Shown: positions 35,495 to 43,245, counted from the first letter of the stretch. The stretch is DNA of 64,000 nucleotides from Streptomyces zagrosensis (GCF_014203645.1 NZ_JACHJL010000010.1:62001-126000); one strand, 5' to 3'. Numbers and translations: made by a program. The notes: generated by a model not told the origin, from the letters alone.

Positions 35495-36313
35495 ATGAGC
35501 ACGGAGGAGGCGGACATCCTGGAGGAGGCCGATCACCAGGAAAAAGACACGACGGCGGACCGTCCGGCGGGGCTCATCGGGGCCGTTGACAACGTGCTGC
35601 GGTTACTGCGGCTCTTCGAAGATCACGAGATGATCCGCGTCAACCAGGTCAGCCGGGATATGGGGCTGTCCCGATCCACCGTGCACCGCTTGCTATCGAC
35701 CCTCAGCTACCACGAGTTCGTCGAGCAGGACACGCACTCCCGTGCGTACCGGCCAGGACCTGTGCTGGTAGACATCGGCCTGTCCGTGGTGCGGAACATG
35801 GACATCCGCTCACTCGCGCGCGGCTCGCTCGTCCAACTGCGGGACGAGACGGACGAGACAGTACATCTTGCAACGCGGCGCGGCACCGAGGTGCTGTACA
35901 TCGACAGCGTCGAGAGCGAACAAACCGTACGTGTCAGCAGCCGGATCGGCTGGTGCTTGCCCGCGCATGCGACAGCGGCAGGCAAGGTGATGCTGGCCGC
36001 ACTGAGCGACGAGCAGTTGACGGCCCTCTATCCGTCCGAGCGCCTCGACGCCCCCACCGCGCGCGCCCCGGCCACCCGCACGGCGCTGCGCGGCCACCTC
36101 CACACGGTGCGCGAGCGCGGTTACGCGGTCAATCACGCCGAGAGCGAGGACGACGTGAGCGCGGTGGGCGTCGCGATCCGCGACCAGCACGGTCAGACGA
36201 TCGCCGCCCTGGTGACCACGGCACCGAAATCGCGAGGCGATGAGGCCTGGATTGCCGCGACGGCGAGGGTGACGACCCGGGTGGCGGCCGAGCTGACGTC
36301 GCGTACGAAATAG
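35495..36313 (+). CDS. IclR-family transcriptional regulator
   Basis: A 272-residue regulator. The N-terminal winged helix spans about residues 27-90 (AVDNVLRLLRLFEDHEMIRV, then GLSRSTVHRLLSTL). The C-terminal IclR effector-binding domain runs to the end (VRVSSRIGWCLPAHATAAGK, then VNHAESEDDVSAVGVAI). IclR proteins bind small metabolites and usually repress or activate nearby genes. It is divergent from PKS A across a long intergenic region, so control of PKS A is a fair inference. ATG 35495 is chosen; a GTG at 35486 in frame is also possible. The codon at 35603 is TTA (residue 37), so translation should depend on the bldA tRNA. Confidence 0.9.
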   Translation: MSTEEADILEEADHQEKDTTADRPAGLIGAVDNVLRLLRLFEDHEMIRVNQVSRDMGLSRSTVHRLLSTLSYHEFVEQDTHSRAYRPGPVLVDIGLSVVRNMDIRSLARGSLVQLRDETDETVHLATRRGTEVLYIDSVESEQTVRVSSRIGWCLPAHATAAGKVMLAALSDEQLTALYPSERLDAPTARAPATRTALRGHLHTVRERGYAVNHAESEDDVSAVGVAIRDQHGQTIAALVTTAPKSRGDEAWIAATARVTTRVAAELTSRTK

Positions 36314-36366
36314 CCGCCTTGTCCGGCCTGCCGCGCCGGCGCGGCCGTGGCGGGCTGCCGGTGGCG

Positions 36367-36612
36367 TTAGCGCAGATGCCGGGGCGTCCAGGTGAACTGG
36401 TCGCCACCGACCCAGCGAACAAGGTCCGGGTCCTCAAGGTCGAGATGATGTACGCCTGCCTGCTGGGCGATCTCGATCACGTCCACCACCGACCTCGCCG
36501 TACCGGCCAGTTCCCCGCCGACTTCCACCACCCGAAACGGCGGGCTCCCCGGTTGCACGGGCAGCACGACGAGCAGCGGAGCGGTAACACGCGGGCAGTC
36601 ACGTTCGGTCAT
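36367..36612 (-). CDS. Small conserved hypothetical protein, paralogue 1
   Basis: An 81-residue protein with no signal or membrane segment. The pattern PFRVVEVGGELAGTA, VVDVIEIAQQAGV, LEDPDLVRWVGGDQFTW looks like a genuine small actinomycete protein. It is related to the next minus-strand gene (LDDPQRVEWHGGGPDVW), so the two seem to be tandem paralogues. AAGG precedes the ATG. It converges with the IclR gene. Function unknown; a small regulatory or partner-binding role is only a guess. Confidence 0.6.
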   Translation of the reverse strand: MTERDCPRVTAPLLVVLPVQPGSPPFRVVEVGGELAGTARSVVDVIEIAQQAGVHHLDLEDPDLVRWVGGDQFTWTPRHLR

Positions 36613-36719
36613 GCCTTAACCGTGCCGTCGATCCACCGCTCGCGCACACCGGCGCACGGAAACGGAGGTGAGGTGCCGCGAAAAAACCGGCTGTGACCTC
36701 ACGGCCCGGCCACTCGGCT

Positions 36720-36956
36720 TCAGCGTGGCGGCGCATCCAGCCAGACGTCGGGCCCGCCGCCGTGCCACTCGACACGTTGGGGATCATCCAGCGCGATGCG
36801 GTCCTCCGGCACCCCGGCGCGGCGCATCATCTCCACCACTTCGTCCGGCTCGACCGCCACCCCCGCGTTCCGCCCGTCGATCGTCACCCGCCGCCGCCCG
36901 TCGAGCGGCGCATCCACGATCACACTGGGCACCCCTCGCCGATTCGTTTCGTCCAT
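36720..36956 (-). CDS. Small conserved hypothetical protein, paralogue 2
   Basis: A 78-residue protein starting MDETNRRGVPSVIVDAP. The central part (RRVTIDGRNAGVAVEPDEVVEMMRRAG) leads to LDDPQRVEWHGGGPDVW, which matches the 36367-36612 protein in spacing and in the D-P-x-x-V-x-W-x-G-G signature. Longer upstream starts exist, but their added sequence is Arg/Cys-rich and not protein-like. Divergent from the 37131 gene. Function unknown. Confidence 0.6.
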   Translation of the reverse strand: MDETNRRGVPSVIVDAPLDGRRRVTIDGRNAGVAVEPDEVVEMMRRAGVPEDRIALDDPQRVEWHGGGPDVWLDAPPR

Positions 36957-37130
36957 GCCTCCAGCCTGCGACCCCCGCCTAGGGCACGCATCCCGGCGCC
37001 GCACGGCCTGCCGGCCGCATGGCCGGATATATCCCTGCACGCGTTCGATACACCCCTTCGGGGGTGGTCATCAGCGCTGTTCGGCGTGGTCTGCACGGAC
37101 AGCAATTCGAACAGTCGTATCATTCTTGGC

Positions 37131-37475
37131 ATGGCCGAAACGTATGAGTTCCCTCGCGATCTCCTGGAGGCCCAGGAGGAGCTGCATCAGGTCCGCGCGC
37201 GCCTGCTGGCCCTCTACGAGCGGCTGCCGTGGTCGGTGGAACCGGCGGCGGGCTTCAAGGATCAGGAGCTGTGGCGGCCTCGCGAACGGCCGGATTGCCC
37301 CGGTTGGCCGGCGGCCGAGCTCGCCGAGGTGACACGGCTGCGCGTACGGGAACGCGAGTTGGTCACGGTGGTGAGCACCCATGCGTTCTGGAAGTCACTG
37401 GAGGGTCCGCGGGTGCCGGCTGGGCGAATGGCGCTCAAGCATGCGCACGAGCGAGCGGCGGCCGAGGGCGGCTGA
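37131..37475 (+). CDS. Conserved hypothetical protein
   Basis: A 114-residue soluble protein starting MAETYEFPRDLLEAQEELHQ. The first 40 residues look alpha-helical (EAQEELHQVRARLLALYERL), followed by a Trp/Pro-rich segment (LPWSVEPAAGFKDQELWRP, DCPGWPAAE) and a second helix (EVTRLRVRERELVTVVSTH). The amphipathic helices may pair as a short coiled coil. No family recognised and no catalytic motif visible. It converges with the LPMO gene across a strong hairpin. Confidence 0.6.
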   Translation: MAETYEFPRDLLEAQEELHQVRARLLALYERLPWSVEPAAGFKDQELWRPRERPDCPGWPAAELAEVTRLRVRERELVTVVSTHAFWKSLEGPRVPAGRMALKHAHERAAAEGG

Positions 37476-37603
37476 GTGCGGCCGAGGGCGGCCGAGCCTT
37501 CCCGCCGACGTTCCCGGGTCGGCACCTGCGCAGACCCGGCGCCCCAAGCCCTCAGCCCCCCAGGCCCCAACGCCCCAGAACCCCGGGTGGAGCACAGATG
37601 GGC

Positions 37604-37637
37604 GCCGCTGGCCCGGCGTGTTGGCCGGGCCAGCGGC
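37604..37637. terminator. Bidirectional hairpin between the 37131 gene and the LPMO gene
   Basis: A perfect 14-bp GC stem (GCCGCTGGCCCGGC and its complement) with a 6-nt loop GTGTTG lies between convergent genes. Confidence 0.7.
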
Positions 37638-37722
37638 TGGGGAGGGCGCGCACGGCGCCCCAGGAAGGGGCCCATCGGCGGGAGGTGGCGCGTCGGGCCC
37701 CGAACCGGTGTGAGCCGGCAGG

Positions 37723-38637
37723 TCAGGAGGCCCTGCGGCGGCGGAACAGGATGAAGCAGCCGGCCGTCATGCCGACGGCCGCAGCGCCCGCGAGGGACTG
37801 CGAAAGCGTGCTGCTGCCGTTCGAGGCGGCAGCGTTTTGCGCGTTCAACGAGACGACACCGTCATTCGCGGCGGCCTTCATCGCGGCGTCCCGCTCGCCG
37901 GGCACGTCACCTCCGTGACCGTGGTGGGTCACGGTGGACTTGGACGCACCCGCGTCGATCTCTTGCTGGGAAGGCGCCTTGGCCACCGCGCCCTGAGCGC
38001 TCTGGCCGAAGACGACGTCGGAGCAGCTGTAGAACGCCTCGGTGCTGTCGTTGCGCTGCCACACCTTGTAGAGCAGGTGACGGCCCGTCCGGCTGGGCAG
38101 GTTGCCGGAGAACTCGTACCAGCCGCTCGGCGCGCTCCTGGCAACGGTGGCCTTGGTGACCGGGGTGGTCTCCAGGTCCGACCACTTGAGCGGCTTGGTC
38201 GGGTCGTAGCCCTCCTTGGTGACGTAGACGGTCATGGTGCCAGGGTGCGCGGCGGTGACGCGGTACCGGAAGTTGATCGCGCCGGCGGAGACCTTCGTGG
38301 CGGGCCAGTCGGTGCGGGCCCAGTCGAGCGCCTTGTACTTCTCACGGTTGGCCGAGCACAGCTTGCCATCGGGGATGATCTTTTGGTGCTGCCCGTTGGC
38401 GTTGGCGATGTTCACCTCGTTCCAGTCGTAGAGCGGCTGGGTGCCGCTCGCGGCGACGAGGTCCTTGCACACCTGCGTCTTCGGGTTCTCCGGGCCCTCG
38501 GCGTAGCAGGTGGCAACGCGGCTGACCGGGTTGAACATCGTGCCGTGGGCGCTCGCCTGGCCGGGCGTGAAGGTCACGAGCAGCGCAGAGGCGGCACCGA
38601 CCGCGCCTAAGGAGGCAGCCTTGCGTCGAGCGGACAT
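37723..38637 (-). CDS. Lytic polysaccharide monooxygenase (AA10), membrane-anchored
   Basis: A 304-residue secreted copper enzyme of the AA10 (chitin-binding type) family, which oxidatively cleaves chitin or cellulose. The signal peptide is residues 1-30, ending QASA. The mature protein would start at His31 (HGTMFNPVSR), the N-terminal histidine of the copper brace; a second His lies in VTAAHPGTM. After the catalytic domain comes a Ser/His/Gly-rich linker, then a hydrophobic helix (GAAAVGMTAGCFILF) and a basic tail RRRRAS, so it is probably membrane-tethered. There is no LPXTG. Most AA10 proteins end freely or carry a CBM. ATG 38637 has GGAG at good distance; longer starts only add sequence before the signal peptide. 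Residue 10 is encoded by TTA. Confidence 0.9.
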   Translation of the reverse strand: MSARRKAASLGAVGAASALLVTFTPGQASAHGTMFNPVSRVATCYAEGPENPKTQVCKDLVAASGTQPLYDWNEVNIANANGQHQKIIPDGKLCSANREKYKALDWARTDWPATKVSAGAINFRYRVTAAHPGTMTVYVTKEGYDPTKPLKWSDLETTPVTKATVARSAPSGWYEFSGNLPSRTGRHLLYKVWQRNDSTEAFYSCSDVVFGQSAQGAVAKAPSQQEIDAGASKSTVTHHGHGGDVPGERDAAMKAAANDGVVSLNAQNAAASNGSSTLSQSLAGAAAVGMTAGCFILFRRRRAS

Positions 38638-38950
38638 CGGGGGCTCCATTCTCCAACTTGGGGGGAACACGGGTGGAACACGGCCTGCTGGCACAGGTCG
38701 CGGGCCGCTGGGTCTTGTCATGGAGGGGCAGAGCAAGACACGGCGCCCCAAGGGGGCATTCAAAGGCAGGGTCGCATTGGCCTAGACCAGACAACAAGAG
38801 TCGTGCACATGGCAATCCGGATGGAACTAATGACGGCCGGGCCCCGACGCGCCGCCGCACGGCAGGGCAGCAACGAGCACAACGGAGCACCCGCCTCCCT
38901 CTGGACCAGCACGGATTCCACTTTGCAGCGCCGCACCCCCAAGCCATCCC

Positions 38951-38982
38951 GCGAGGTGATCCAGCCGACCGAATCACCTCGC
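38951..38982. promoter_or_regulatory. Inverted repeat, possible second operator
   Basis: Ten-base arms GCGAGGTGAT and ATCACCTCGC are separated by 12 nt. The AGGTGA core is shared with the perfect palindrome immediately downstream, so both may be bound by the same regulator. Confidence 0.5.
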
Positions 38983-38990
38983 GACTCTTG

Positions 38991-39014
38991 ATAGGTGACC
39001 AATTGGTCACCTAT
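38991..39014. promoter_or_regulatory. Perfect 24-bp palindrome, probable ArsR-type operator
   Basis: Two 12-base arms (ATAGGTGACCAA and its exact complement) meet with no spacer and end 9 bases before the start codon of the ArsR-SRPBCC gene. The position would block the promoter or the ribosome binding site, as expected for autorepression. Confidence 0.75.
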
Positions 39015-39023
39015 CATGGACGC

Positions 39024-39776
39024 ATGGACGAGGTGTTCCGAGCCCTTGCCGACCCCACCCGGCGGGGCCTGCTCGACGAACTCTTCCGAGAGGACGGGCA
39101 GACCCTGAGCGCGCTCGCCGAGCGCTTCTCGATGACGCGATTCGGCGTGATGAAGCATGTGAAGTTGCTGGAGGAGGCGGGGCTGATCGTTGCCAAGCGG
39201 CGGGGCCGCGAGAAGCTCCACTTCCTCAATCCCCTCCCCATCCAGCTCGTCCACGACCGGTGGGTGAGCAAGTACGCCGCGCCCTGGGCCAGCACGCTCA
39301 GCGAGCTCAAGCGCCGTTTGGAGAGCACCATGGAGAAGGTTTTCGAGATCTATATCCGTACGACTCCGGAGCGCCTGTGGGAGGCGATCACCGACCCCGA
39401 GATCAGGAGCAAGTACAACTTCGGCTCTCGGGTCACCTCGGATTGGACGCCAGGTTCGCGGTACGAGATGAGCAACCCCCGCGCCGACACGCTGCTCGGT
39501 GAGGGCGAGAACCTGGAGGTCGATCCGCCGCGCCGGCTCGTACAGAGCATGGTCGCGCTCTGGGGCGACGACGTGCGAAGCGAGGGAACCTCGCGCATCA
39601 CTTGGGAGATCGAGCCGGTGGGCGACTCGTGTCGGCTGACGGTCACCCACGACCAACTCCGCGAGGGCGCGAACGACCAGCTCTACGGCGGCTGGCCGAT
39701 GGTCCTGTCCGGCCTGAAGACCTGGCTGGAGACCGGCGAGCTACTCACCACGCCCGGATCGCTGATGTACACCTGA
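39024..39776 (+). CDS. ArsR-type HTH regulator fused to an SRPBCC (AHSA1-like) domain
   Basis: A 250-residue two-domain protein. Residues 1-95 are an ArsR winged helix (MDEVFRALADPTRRGLLDEL, SALAERFSMTRFGVMKHVKLL, AGLIVAKRRGREKLHF) without an obvious metal-binding cysteine pair. Residues 105-250 form an SRPBCC/AHSA1 ligand-binding fold (FEIYIRTTPERLWEAITDPE, then PRRLVQSM, then GGWPMVLSGLKTWLETGE). In many actinomycetes these are two adjacent genes; here they are one polypeptide. The hydrophobic cavity of the SRPBCC part could sense a lipid or aromatic ligand, releasing DNA. ATG 39024 matches the family start. The palindrome just upstream suggests autoregulation. Confidence 0.88.
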   Translation: MDEVFRALADPTRRGLLDELFREDGQTLSALAERFSMTRFGVMKHVKLLEEAGLIVAKRRGREKLHFLNPLPIQLVHDRWVSKYAAPWASTLSELKRRLESTMEKVFEIYIRTTPERLWEAITDPEIRSKYNFGSRVTSDWTPGSRYEMSNPRADTLLGEGENLEVDPPRRLVQSMVALWGDDVRSEGTSRITWEIEPVGDSCRLTVTHDQLREGANDQLYGGWPMVLSGLKTWLETGELLTTPGSLMYT

Positions 39777-39796
39777 CGCCCACGGCAGGGGCCTGC

Positions 39797-39828
39797 GGGC
39801 GTACGCCGGTCCGGGCGTACGCCGGTCC
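39797..39828. repeat. Tandem duplication of a 16-bp unit
   Basis: GGGCGTACGCCGGTCC occurs twice without a gap, 20 nt after the ArsR-SRPBCC stop. Each unit contains the palindrome GGCGTACGCC, so the copies can form small alternative hairpins. It could act in termination or be a simple slip duplication. Confidence 0.7.
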
Positions 39829-39882
39829 AGCCCCACCGCCCCACCGTGCTGACCGGCCACGCGCGGCGGCGACAATGGGCGG

Positions 39883-40341
39883 ATGTCCAAACAGATGTCC
39901 AAAAAGAGCGCTCGCCGCCAACCAGCGACCGAAACGGCCACCGGGCCTGCGGCAAACCCCGCCGCGCCCTGCCCCTGTGGGCTCGACGCCACCTATCGCG
40001 ACTGCTGCGGCAGCCTGCATGACGGGCGCACCACGGCCACCACCGCGCAGCGGCTCATGCGTGCGCGCTACAGCGCATTCGTCGTCCGCGACGCCGCCTA
40101 TCTACTGCGTAGTTGGCACTCCACGACCCGCCCCAGCGACATCAGCTTCGAGCCGGCCCAGCACTGGACCGGGCTGGAGGTCCTCGGCACCACCGGCGGA
40201 TCGTCCTTTCACCGCGATGGCACCGTGGAGTTCCGAGCCCACTTCACGCTGCGCGGCCAGGCCCACAGCCAGCACGAGCTGAGCCGTTTCGTACGCGAGG
40301 ACGGGCATTGGGTGTACGTCAGCGCCCTGGAGCGGCCGTAG
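39883..40341 (+). CDS. YchJ-family protein with SEC-C motif
   Basis: A 152-residue protein. A SEC-C zinc-binding motif lies at about residues 28-48 (PCPCGLDATYRDCCG), followed by the YchJ core (RLMRARYSAFVVRDAAYLL, then SFHRDGTVEFRAHF and ELSRFVREDGHWVYVSA), an NTF2-like fold. The family is widespread and poorly understood. The zinc motif resembles that of SecA, so a protein-binding role is possible. The N-terminal 25 residues are basic and probably disordered. GGGCGG precedes ATG 39883; an in-frame ATG at 39895 is an alternative. Its 3' end overlaps the convergent methyltransferase gene by 23 nt. Confidence 0.85.
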   Translation: MSKQMSKKSARRQPATETATGPAANPAAPCPCGLDATYRDCCGSLHDGRTTATTAQRLMRARYSAFVVRDAAYLLRSWHSTTRPSDISFEPAQHWTGLEVLGTTGGSSFHRDGTVEFRAHFTLRGQAHSQHELSRFVREDGHWVYVSALERP

Positions 40342-41293
40342 CCATGCGCTTACGGGCCACCCCGCCGTACATCGAGACGTCTGCGTCTCGGAGACCGGTG
40401 CCCGCGCCGGGGTCTGGGCGCCAGCGGTGGATCGGGGTCACTCCGGGGTCCACCAGGTCGAGTCCGTCGAAGAAGCGGACGGCATCGGCCTTGGTGCCCT
40501 GCCGCAAGGAGACACCGGATTGACGGTAGACCTCCGCCGCGCGGGCCATCTCCTGGGGGGCGAAGTCGGTCGTGGCGTAGGACAGCGCCAGATACGAGCC
40601 AGCCGGCAGCGGCCTCAGCAGTTCGCTCGCAATGGCGTACGGGTCGTGCCCTTCGGGCAGGAAGTGCAGCACGGAGCTGAGCGTCAGGGCGACCGGCCTG
40701 GTCAAGTCGAGCGTTTCGCGTACCTCGCGTGAGCCGATGATGCCCGCGGGGTCCCGCAGATCGGCCTGGAGATAGCTGGTGCGGCCCTGCGGGGTGCTGC
40801 GCAGCAGGGCCTGGGCGTGGCTGCGCACGATGGGGTCGTTGTCGGCGTAGACGACCCGAGCCGCTGGGGCGGCTCCCTGAGCGACCTGGTGCAAATTGGG
40901 CTCGGTGGGAATGCCGGTGCCGATATCGAGAAACTGGGTGACACCCGCCGTCCGGGTGAGGTACTCCACGGCCCGGTGCAAGAACGCCCGGTTGGTACGC
41001 GCGATGGTGCGTGCCGTTGGCAGCACCTCAAGGACCCGCTCGGACGCCTCCCAGTCGGCTGGATAGTTGTCCTTGCCGCCGAGGAAGTAGTCGTACATCC
41101 GCGCCGAGTGCGCCGTCCCGGTCGTCATGCTCAGATTGGGTGGCTCAGGGGCGGTGGGGGCCTGCGGCGGCACCGGGTTGGTGGATATGGCGAAGACCGC
41201 TGGCGTGGCCGACGCGGCCGGTGAGGCGGGCGAGGCGGGTGGGGACGGGTCGTCCTGTGCGGTGGTCTGCGGCGGGTCGTACTGCACCGTCAT
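40319..41293 (-). CDS. SAM-dependent methyltransferase, DUF574 (Methyltransf_19) family
   Basis: A 324-residue protein of the streptomycete S-adenosyl methyltransferase family. Family hallmarks are MYDYFLGGKDNYPADWEA, NRAFLHRAVEYL, the SAM site QFLDIGTGIPTEPNLHQVAQ, and YADNDPIVRSHAQALL. The first 55 residues are Pro/Ala-rich and probably disordered. Substrates of the family are not established. It overlaps the upstream HTH gene by 4 nt (ATGA), so the two are translated together. AGGAGG abuts the ATG, so the GTG two codons later (41287) has better spacing and may be the real start. Confidence 0.88.
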   Translation of the reverse strand: MTVQYDPPQTTAQDDPSPPASPASPAASATPAVFAISTNPVPPQAPTAPEPPNLSMTTGTAHSARMYDYFLGGKDNYPADWEASERVLEVLPTARTIARTNRAFLHRAVEYLTRTAGVTQFLDIGTGIPTEPNLHQVAQGAAPAARVVYADNDPIVRSHAQALLRSTPQGRTSYLQADLRDPAGIIGSREVRETLDLTRPVALTLSSVLHFLPEGHDPYAIASELLRPLPAGSYLALSYATTDFAPQEMARAAEVYRQSGVSLRQGTKADAVRFFDGLDLVDPGVTPIHRWRPDPGAGTGLRDADVSMYGGVARKRMATAAPGR

Positions 41294-42189
41294 CCTCCTG
41301 TGCCGTGGGGGGCGTCGCTCCAGTGTGCGTGAAGCTCCCCCAGCCGGTCGCGCGATGCGGGCGCCTGGAGCGCCTGCGCGCAGACGTGGTCCAAGGCGGC
41401 CTGATAGCGGGCGACGTGCTCACGTTTGGTGTCGATGGTGGGCGAGGTCAGCCCGTTCTCGCTGGACACGATGTCGGGCAGCTCGCGGGCCCGGACCCGG
41501 AAGACGGTGAAGGCGCTGGCCCCGGCTGCCACGTGCGGGCCGAACTCGTACGGCATGACCTGAAGAGTGATGTGCGGCAGCTCGGACAGTTCCAGTAGTC
41601 GCTCGATCTGATCGCGCATGACCTTCGGACCGCCGACCGGCCACCGCAGCACGGTCTCGTCAAGCACCATCCACAGCCGCGGCGGTTCCTCGCGGCCGAG
41701 CAGAGCCTGGCGCCGCATGCGCAGTTCCACCCGCCGCTCGGTGCGTTGGACGTCCGGCGTGGTGAGGGGGTCGTCGGCGTGCAGCAGGGCGCGGGCGTAC
41801 TCCTCGGTTTGGAGCAGATCGGGCACGTGCTGCGGGGCGTAGCCGCGGATGAGTTGGGCCGCCTCGTCAAGGCCGATACGAGTACGCAACCACTCAGGGG
41901 CTACATCTCGGTACGGGTGCCACCAACTCGGCTGACTCGCCTCGTCCGCGAGCCGCTGCACGGCCTCGGCCTTCTCCTGCGCGGTCACGCCGTAGCAGTC
42001 GAGCAGCGCCATCAGTGAGGCGCGTAGATAGCGCGTGGCCTGGCCTGCTTCCATGCGACGGATCGTGGCCTCGCTGACTCCCACCGCCTTGGCCGCCTCG
42101 TGATACGTCCTGCCCGCGCTCTCGCGGAGCTCCTTGAGCTGGGCTCCCAGGATCTGCCGGAGCACCTCTGGGGGATCGCCGGCGGCCAA
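41290..42189 (-). CDS. HTH (XRE-type) regulator with DUF5753 domain
   Basis: A 299-residue regulator. A helix-turn-helix occupies about residues 8-62 (LRQILGAQLKELRESAGRTY, then AKAVGVSEATIRRMEAGQ). The DUF5753 domain follows (LIRGYAPQHVPDLLQTEEYA, then LWMVLDETVLRWPVGG, then QVMPYEFGPHVAAG). Such Scr1/BldC-neighbour type regulators are abundant in Streptomyces and often pair with a small partner protein. I choose TTG 42189 because GGAGGG lies 5 nt upstream. Longer in-frame starts (ATG at 42231) would include the inverted repeat region in the coding sequence. Co-translated with the DUF574 methyltransferase. Confidence 0.82.
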   Translation of the reverse strand: MAAGDPPEVLRQILGAQLKELRESAGRTYHEAAKAVGVSEATIRRMEAGQATRYLRASLMALLDCYGVTAQEKAEAVQRLADEASQPSWWHPYRDVAPEWLRTRIGLDEAAQLIRGYAPQHVPDLLQTEEYARALLHADDPLTTPDVQRTERRVELRMRRQALLGREEPPRLWMVLDETVLRWPVGGPKVMRDQIERLLELSELPHITLQVMPYEFGPHVAAGASAFTVFRVRARELPDIVSSENGLTSPTIDTKREHVARYQAALDHVCAQALQAPASRDRLGELHAHWSDAPHGTGG

Positions 42190-42209
42190 TCCGTCCCTCC
42201 TCGCTGAAC

Positions 42210-42236
42210 TGCAATTTGCAAACTGGACTTGCATTC
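42210..42236. promoter_or_regulatory. TTGCA repeats upstream of the HTH gene
   Basis: TGCAATTTGCA (42210-42220) is an inverted repeat with a 1-nt centre. A further TTGCA follows at 42230-42234. The elements lie just upstream of the chosen TTG start and are AT-rich against the local background, so they are a candidate autoregulatory site. Confidence 0.4.
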
Positions 42237-42400
42237 TGACTTTTTCCCTCACCATAGTGGGTGGTGGCTTGGAGACCACGAGACGGAGACGTACGAAGAA
42301 ACCAGGCCCCGCGCTCGTCGTTCCAGACGGGCTCACCCACTCACGCGCCTTCCCGCCGCGGCAGCGACCACCCGTACCCGGGAAGGCTCCCGGAGGACAC

Positions 42401-43027
42401 ATGGCCCGCTACCCCGCCCGCGAGCGGTTGGCGCACTGGTTCTCGCAGGACGGGCATCCCCGCCGGCCAGCGCTGACTCCCGAACGGGCCGACGCCGCCG
42501 AGCAGTGGATCAGCGCCTCGCATCCACGCCCCGAACGACTGGCTGCCGAATGGCAGCGCCCGCCGCGGAACACCGCGCTGGTCCCCGCGGGCTGCGGCTG
42601 GGACGCCGTCGCCCTGCCCTGCACACTGGCCGCCGCGGCCTCCGCGGAACTGAGCTTCGAGCAGCGCGCCGACCTGGAGGGCACACCGCTGCTGTGCGAC
42701 CTGGACAGTCAACTTGTCTACATCCCGGTGGCCCCCCGCAGCGCCGACCGCTGGGGCGACCCGGCCGTCACGGTGCTCAGCCATGACGACTGGCTGGTCA
42801 TGCCGCATCCACGGCATCCGCCGACCGGGCACCGCGCCATGTGGATCTCGTTGCCGGACGGCAGCGGACGGCTGGCCGATGTCCGGGTGCTGCGGCTCGC
42901 CGTCGCCCAGGCGCGCGCCCGGCAGCGGGCCCCGCGCCCGCTGGTACGGGCCGGCTACGGCGTCCACTGCCCAGGGCCGGTCCCACCGCAGCGCGCCGCA
43001 GGCTGCGCGGAGCCCGGCCTGCGCTGA
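42401..43027 (+). CDS. Hypothetical protein divergent from the HTH gene
   Basis: A 208-residue protein starting MARYPARERLAHWFSQDGHP, with GGAGG at good distance from ATG 42401. Features include TALVPAGCGWDAVALPCTLA, LLCDLDSQLVYIPVAP, and MPHPRHPPTGHRAMWISLPDGSGRLADV. The G-W-D-A-V and W-I-S-L-P-D-G segments recall streptomycete proteins distantly like bifunctional primase/polymerase N-termini, but no catalytic motif can be confirmed. Its position opposite an HTH/DUF5753 regulator is typical for small streptomycete regulatory modules. Function unknown. Confidence 0.7.
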   Translation: MARYPARERLAHWFSQDGHPRRPALTPERADAAEQWISASHPRPERLAAEWQRPPRNTALVPAGCGWDAVALPCTLAAAASAELSFEQRADLEGTPLLCDLDSQLVYIPVAPRSADRWGDPAVTVLSHDDWLVMPHPRHPPTGHRAMWISLPDGSGRLADVRVLRLAVAQARARQRAPRPLVRAGYGVHCPGPVPPQRAAGCAEPGLR

Positions 43028-43159
43028 GCCTCGCCGGTGAGATCGGCTCAGCGCCAGTGCGGGCTCCCGCGGCGGGGGCGGCGCCGACCCGCCCGGTGCC
43101 CGGCGTGACACGCCCGGACCAGGCGCTTCGCGCGGAGCAGGGCGGCCCGTATCGGCAGG

Positions 43160-43212
43160 GGCACGTATCGGAGGTACCAGAGGCATCGGGAGTATCGGAG
43201 GCATCGGGGGTA
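43160..43212. repeat. Imperfect short tandem repeat
   Basis: Variants of GTATCGGAGGCATCGGG are repeated about three times between the 42401 gene and the LysR gene. It is too short and irregular to be a CRISPR array. Confidence 0.5.
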
Positions 43213-43245
43213 TCGGAAGCACTGTCACGAGCATCGCCGGGTCGC

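Larger units (their letters stand above)
38638..39023. other. Divergent intergenic region between LPMO and the ArsR-SRPBCC gene
   Basis: About 390 nt with no credible gene. The right end carries two inverted repeats (listed separately) that share the half-site AGGTGA. The left part must hold the LPMO promoter, but no specific element was recognised. Confidence 0.4.

Noticed and set aside
43160..43212. Possible CRISPR-like array
   Set aside because: Units are short and imperfect with no spacers; no cas genes in the window.
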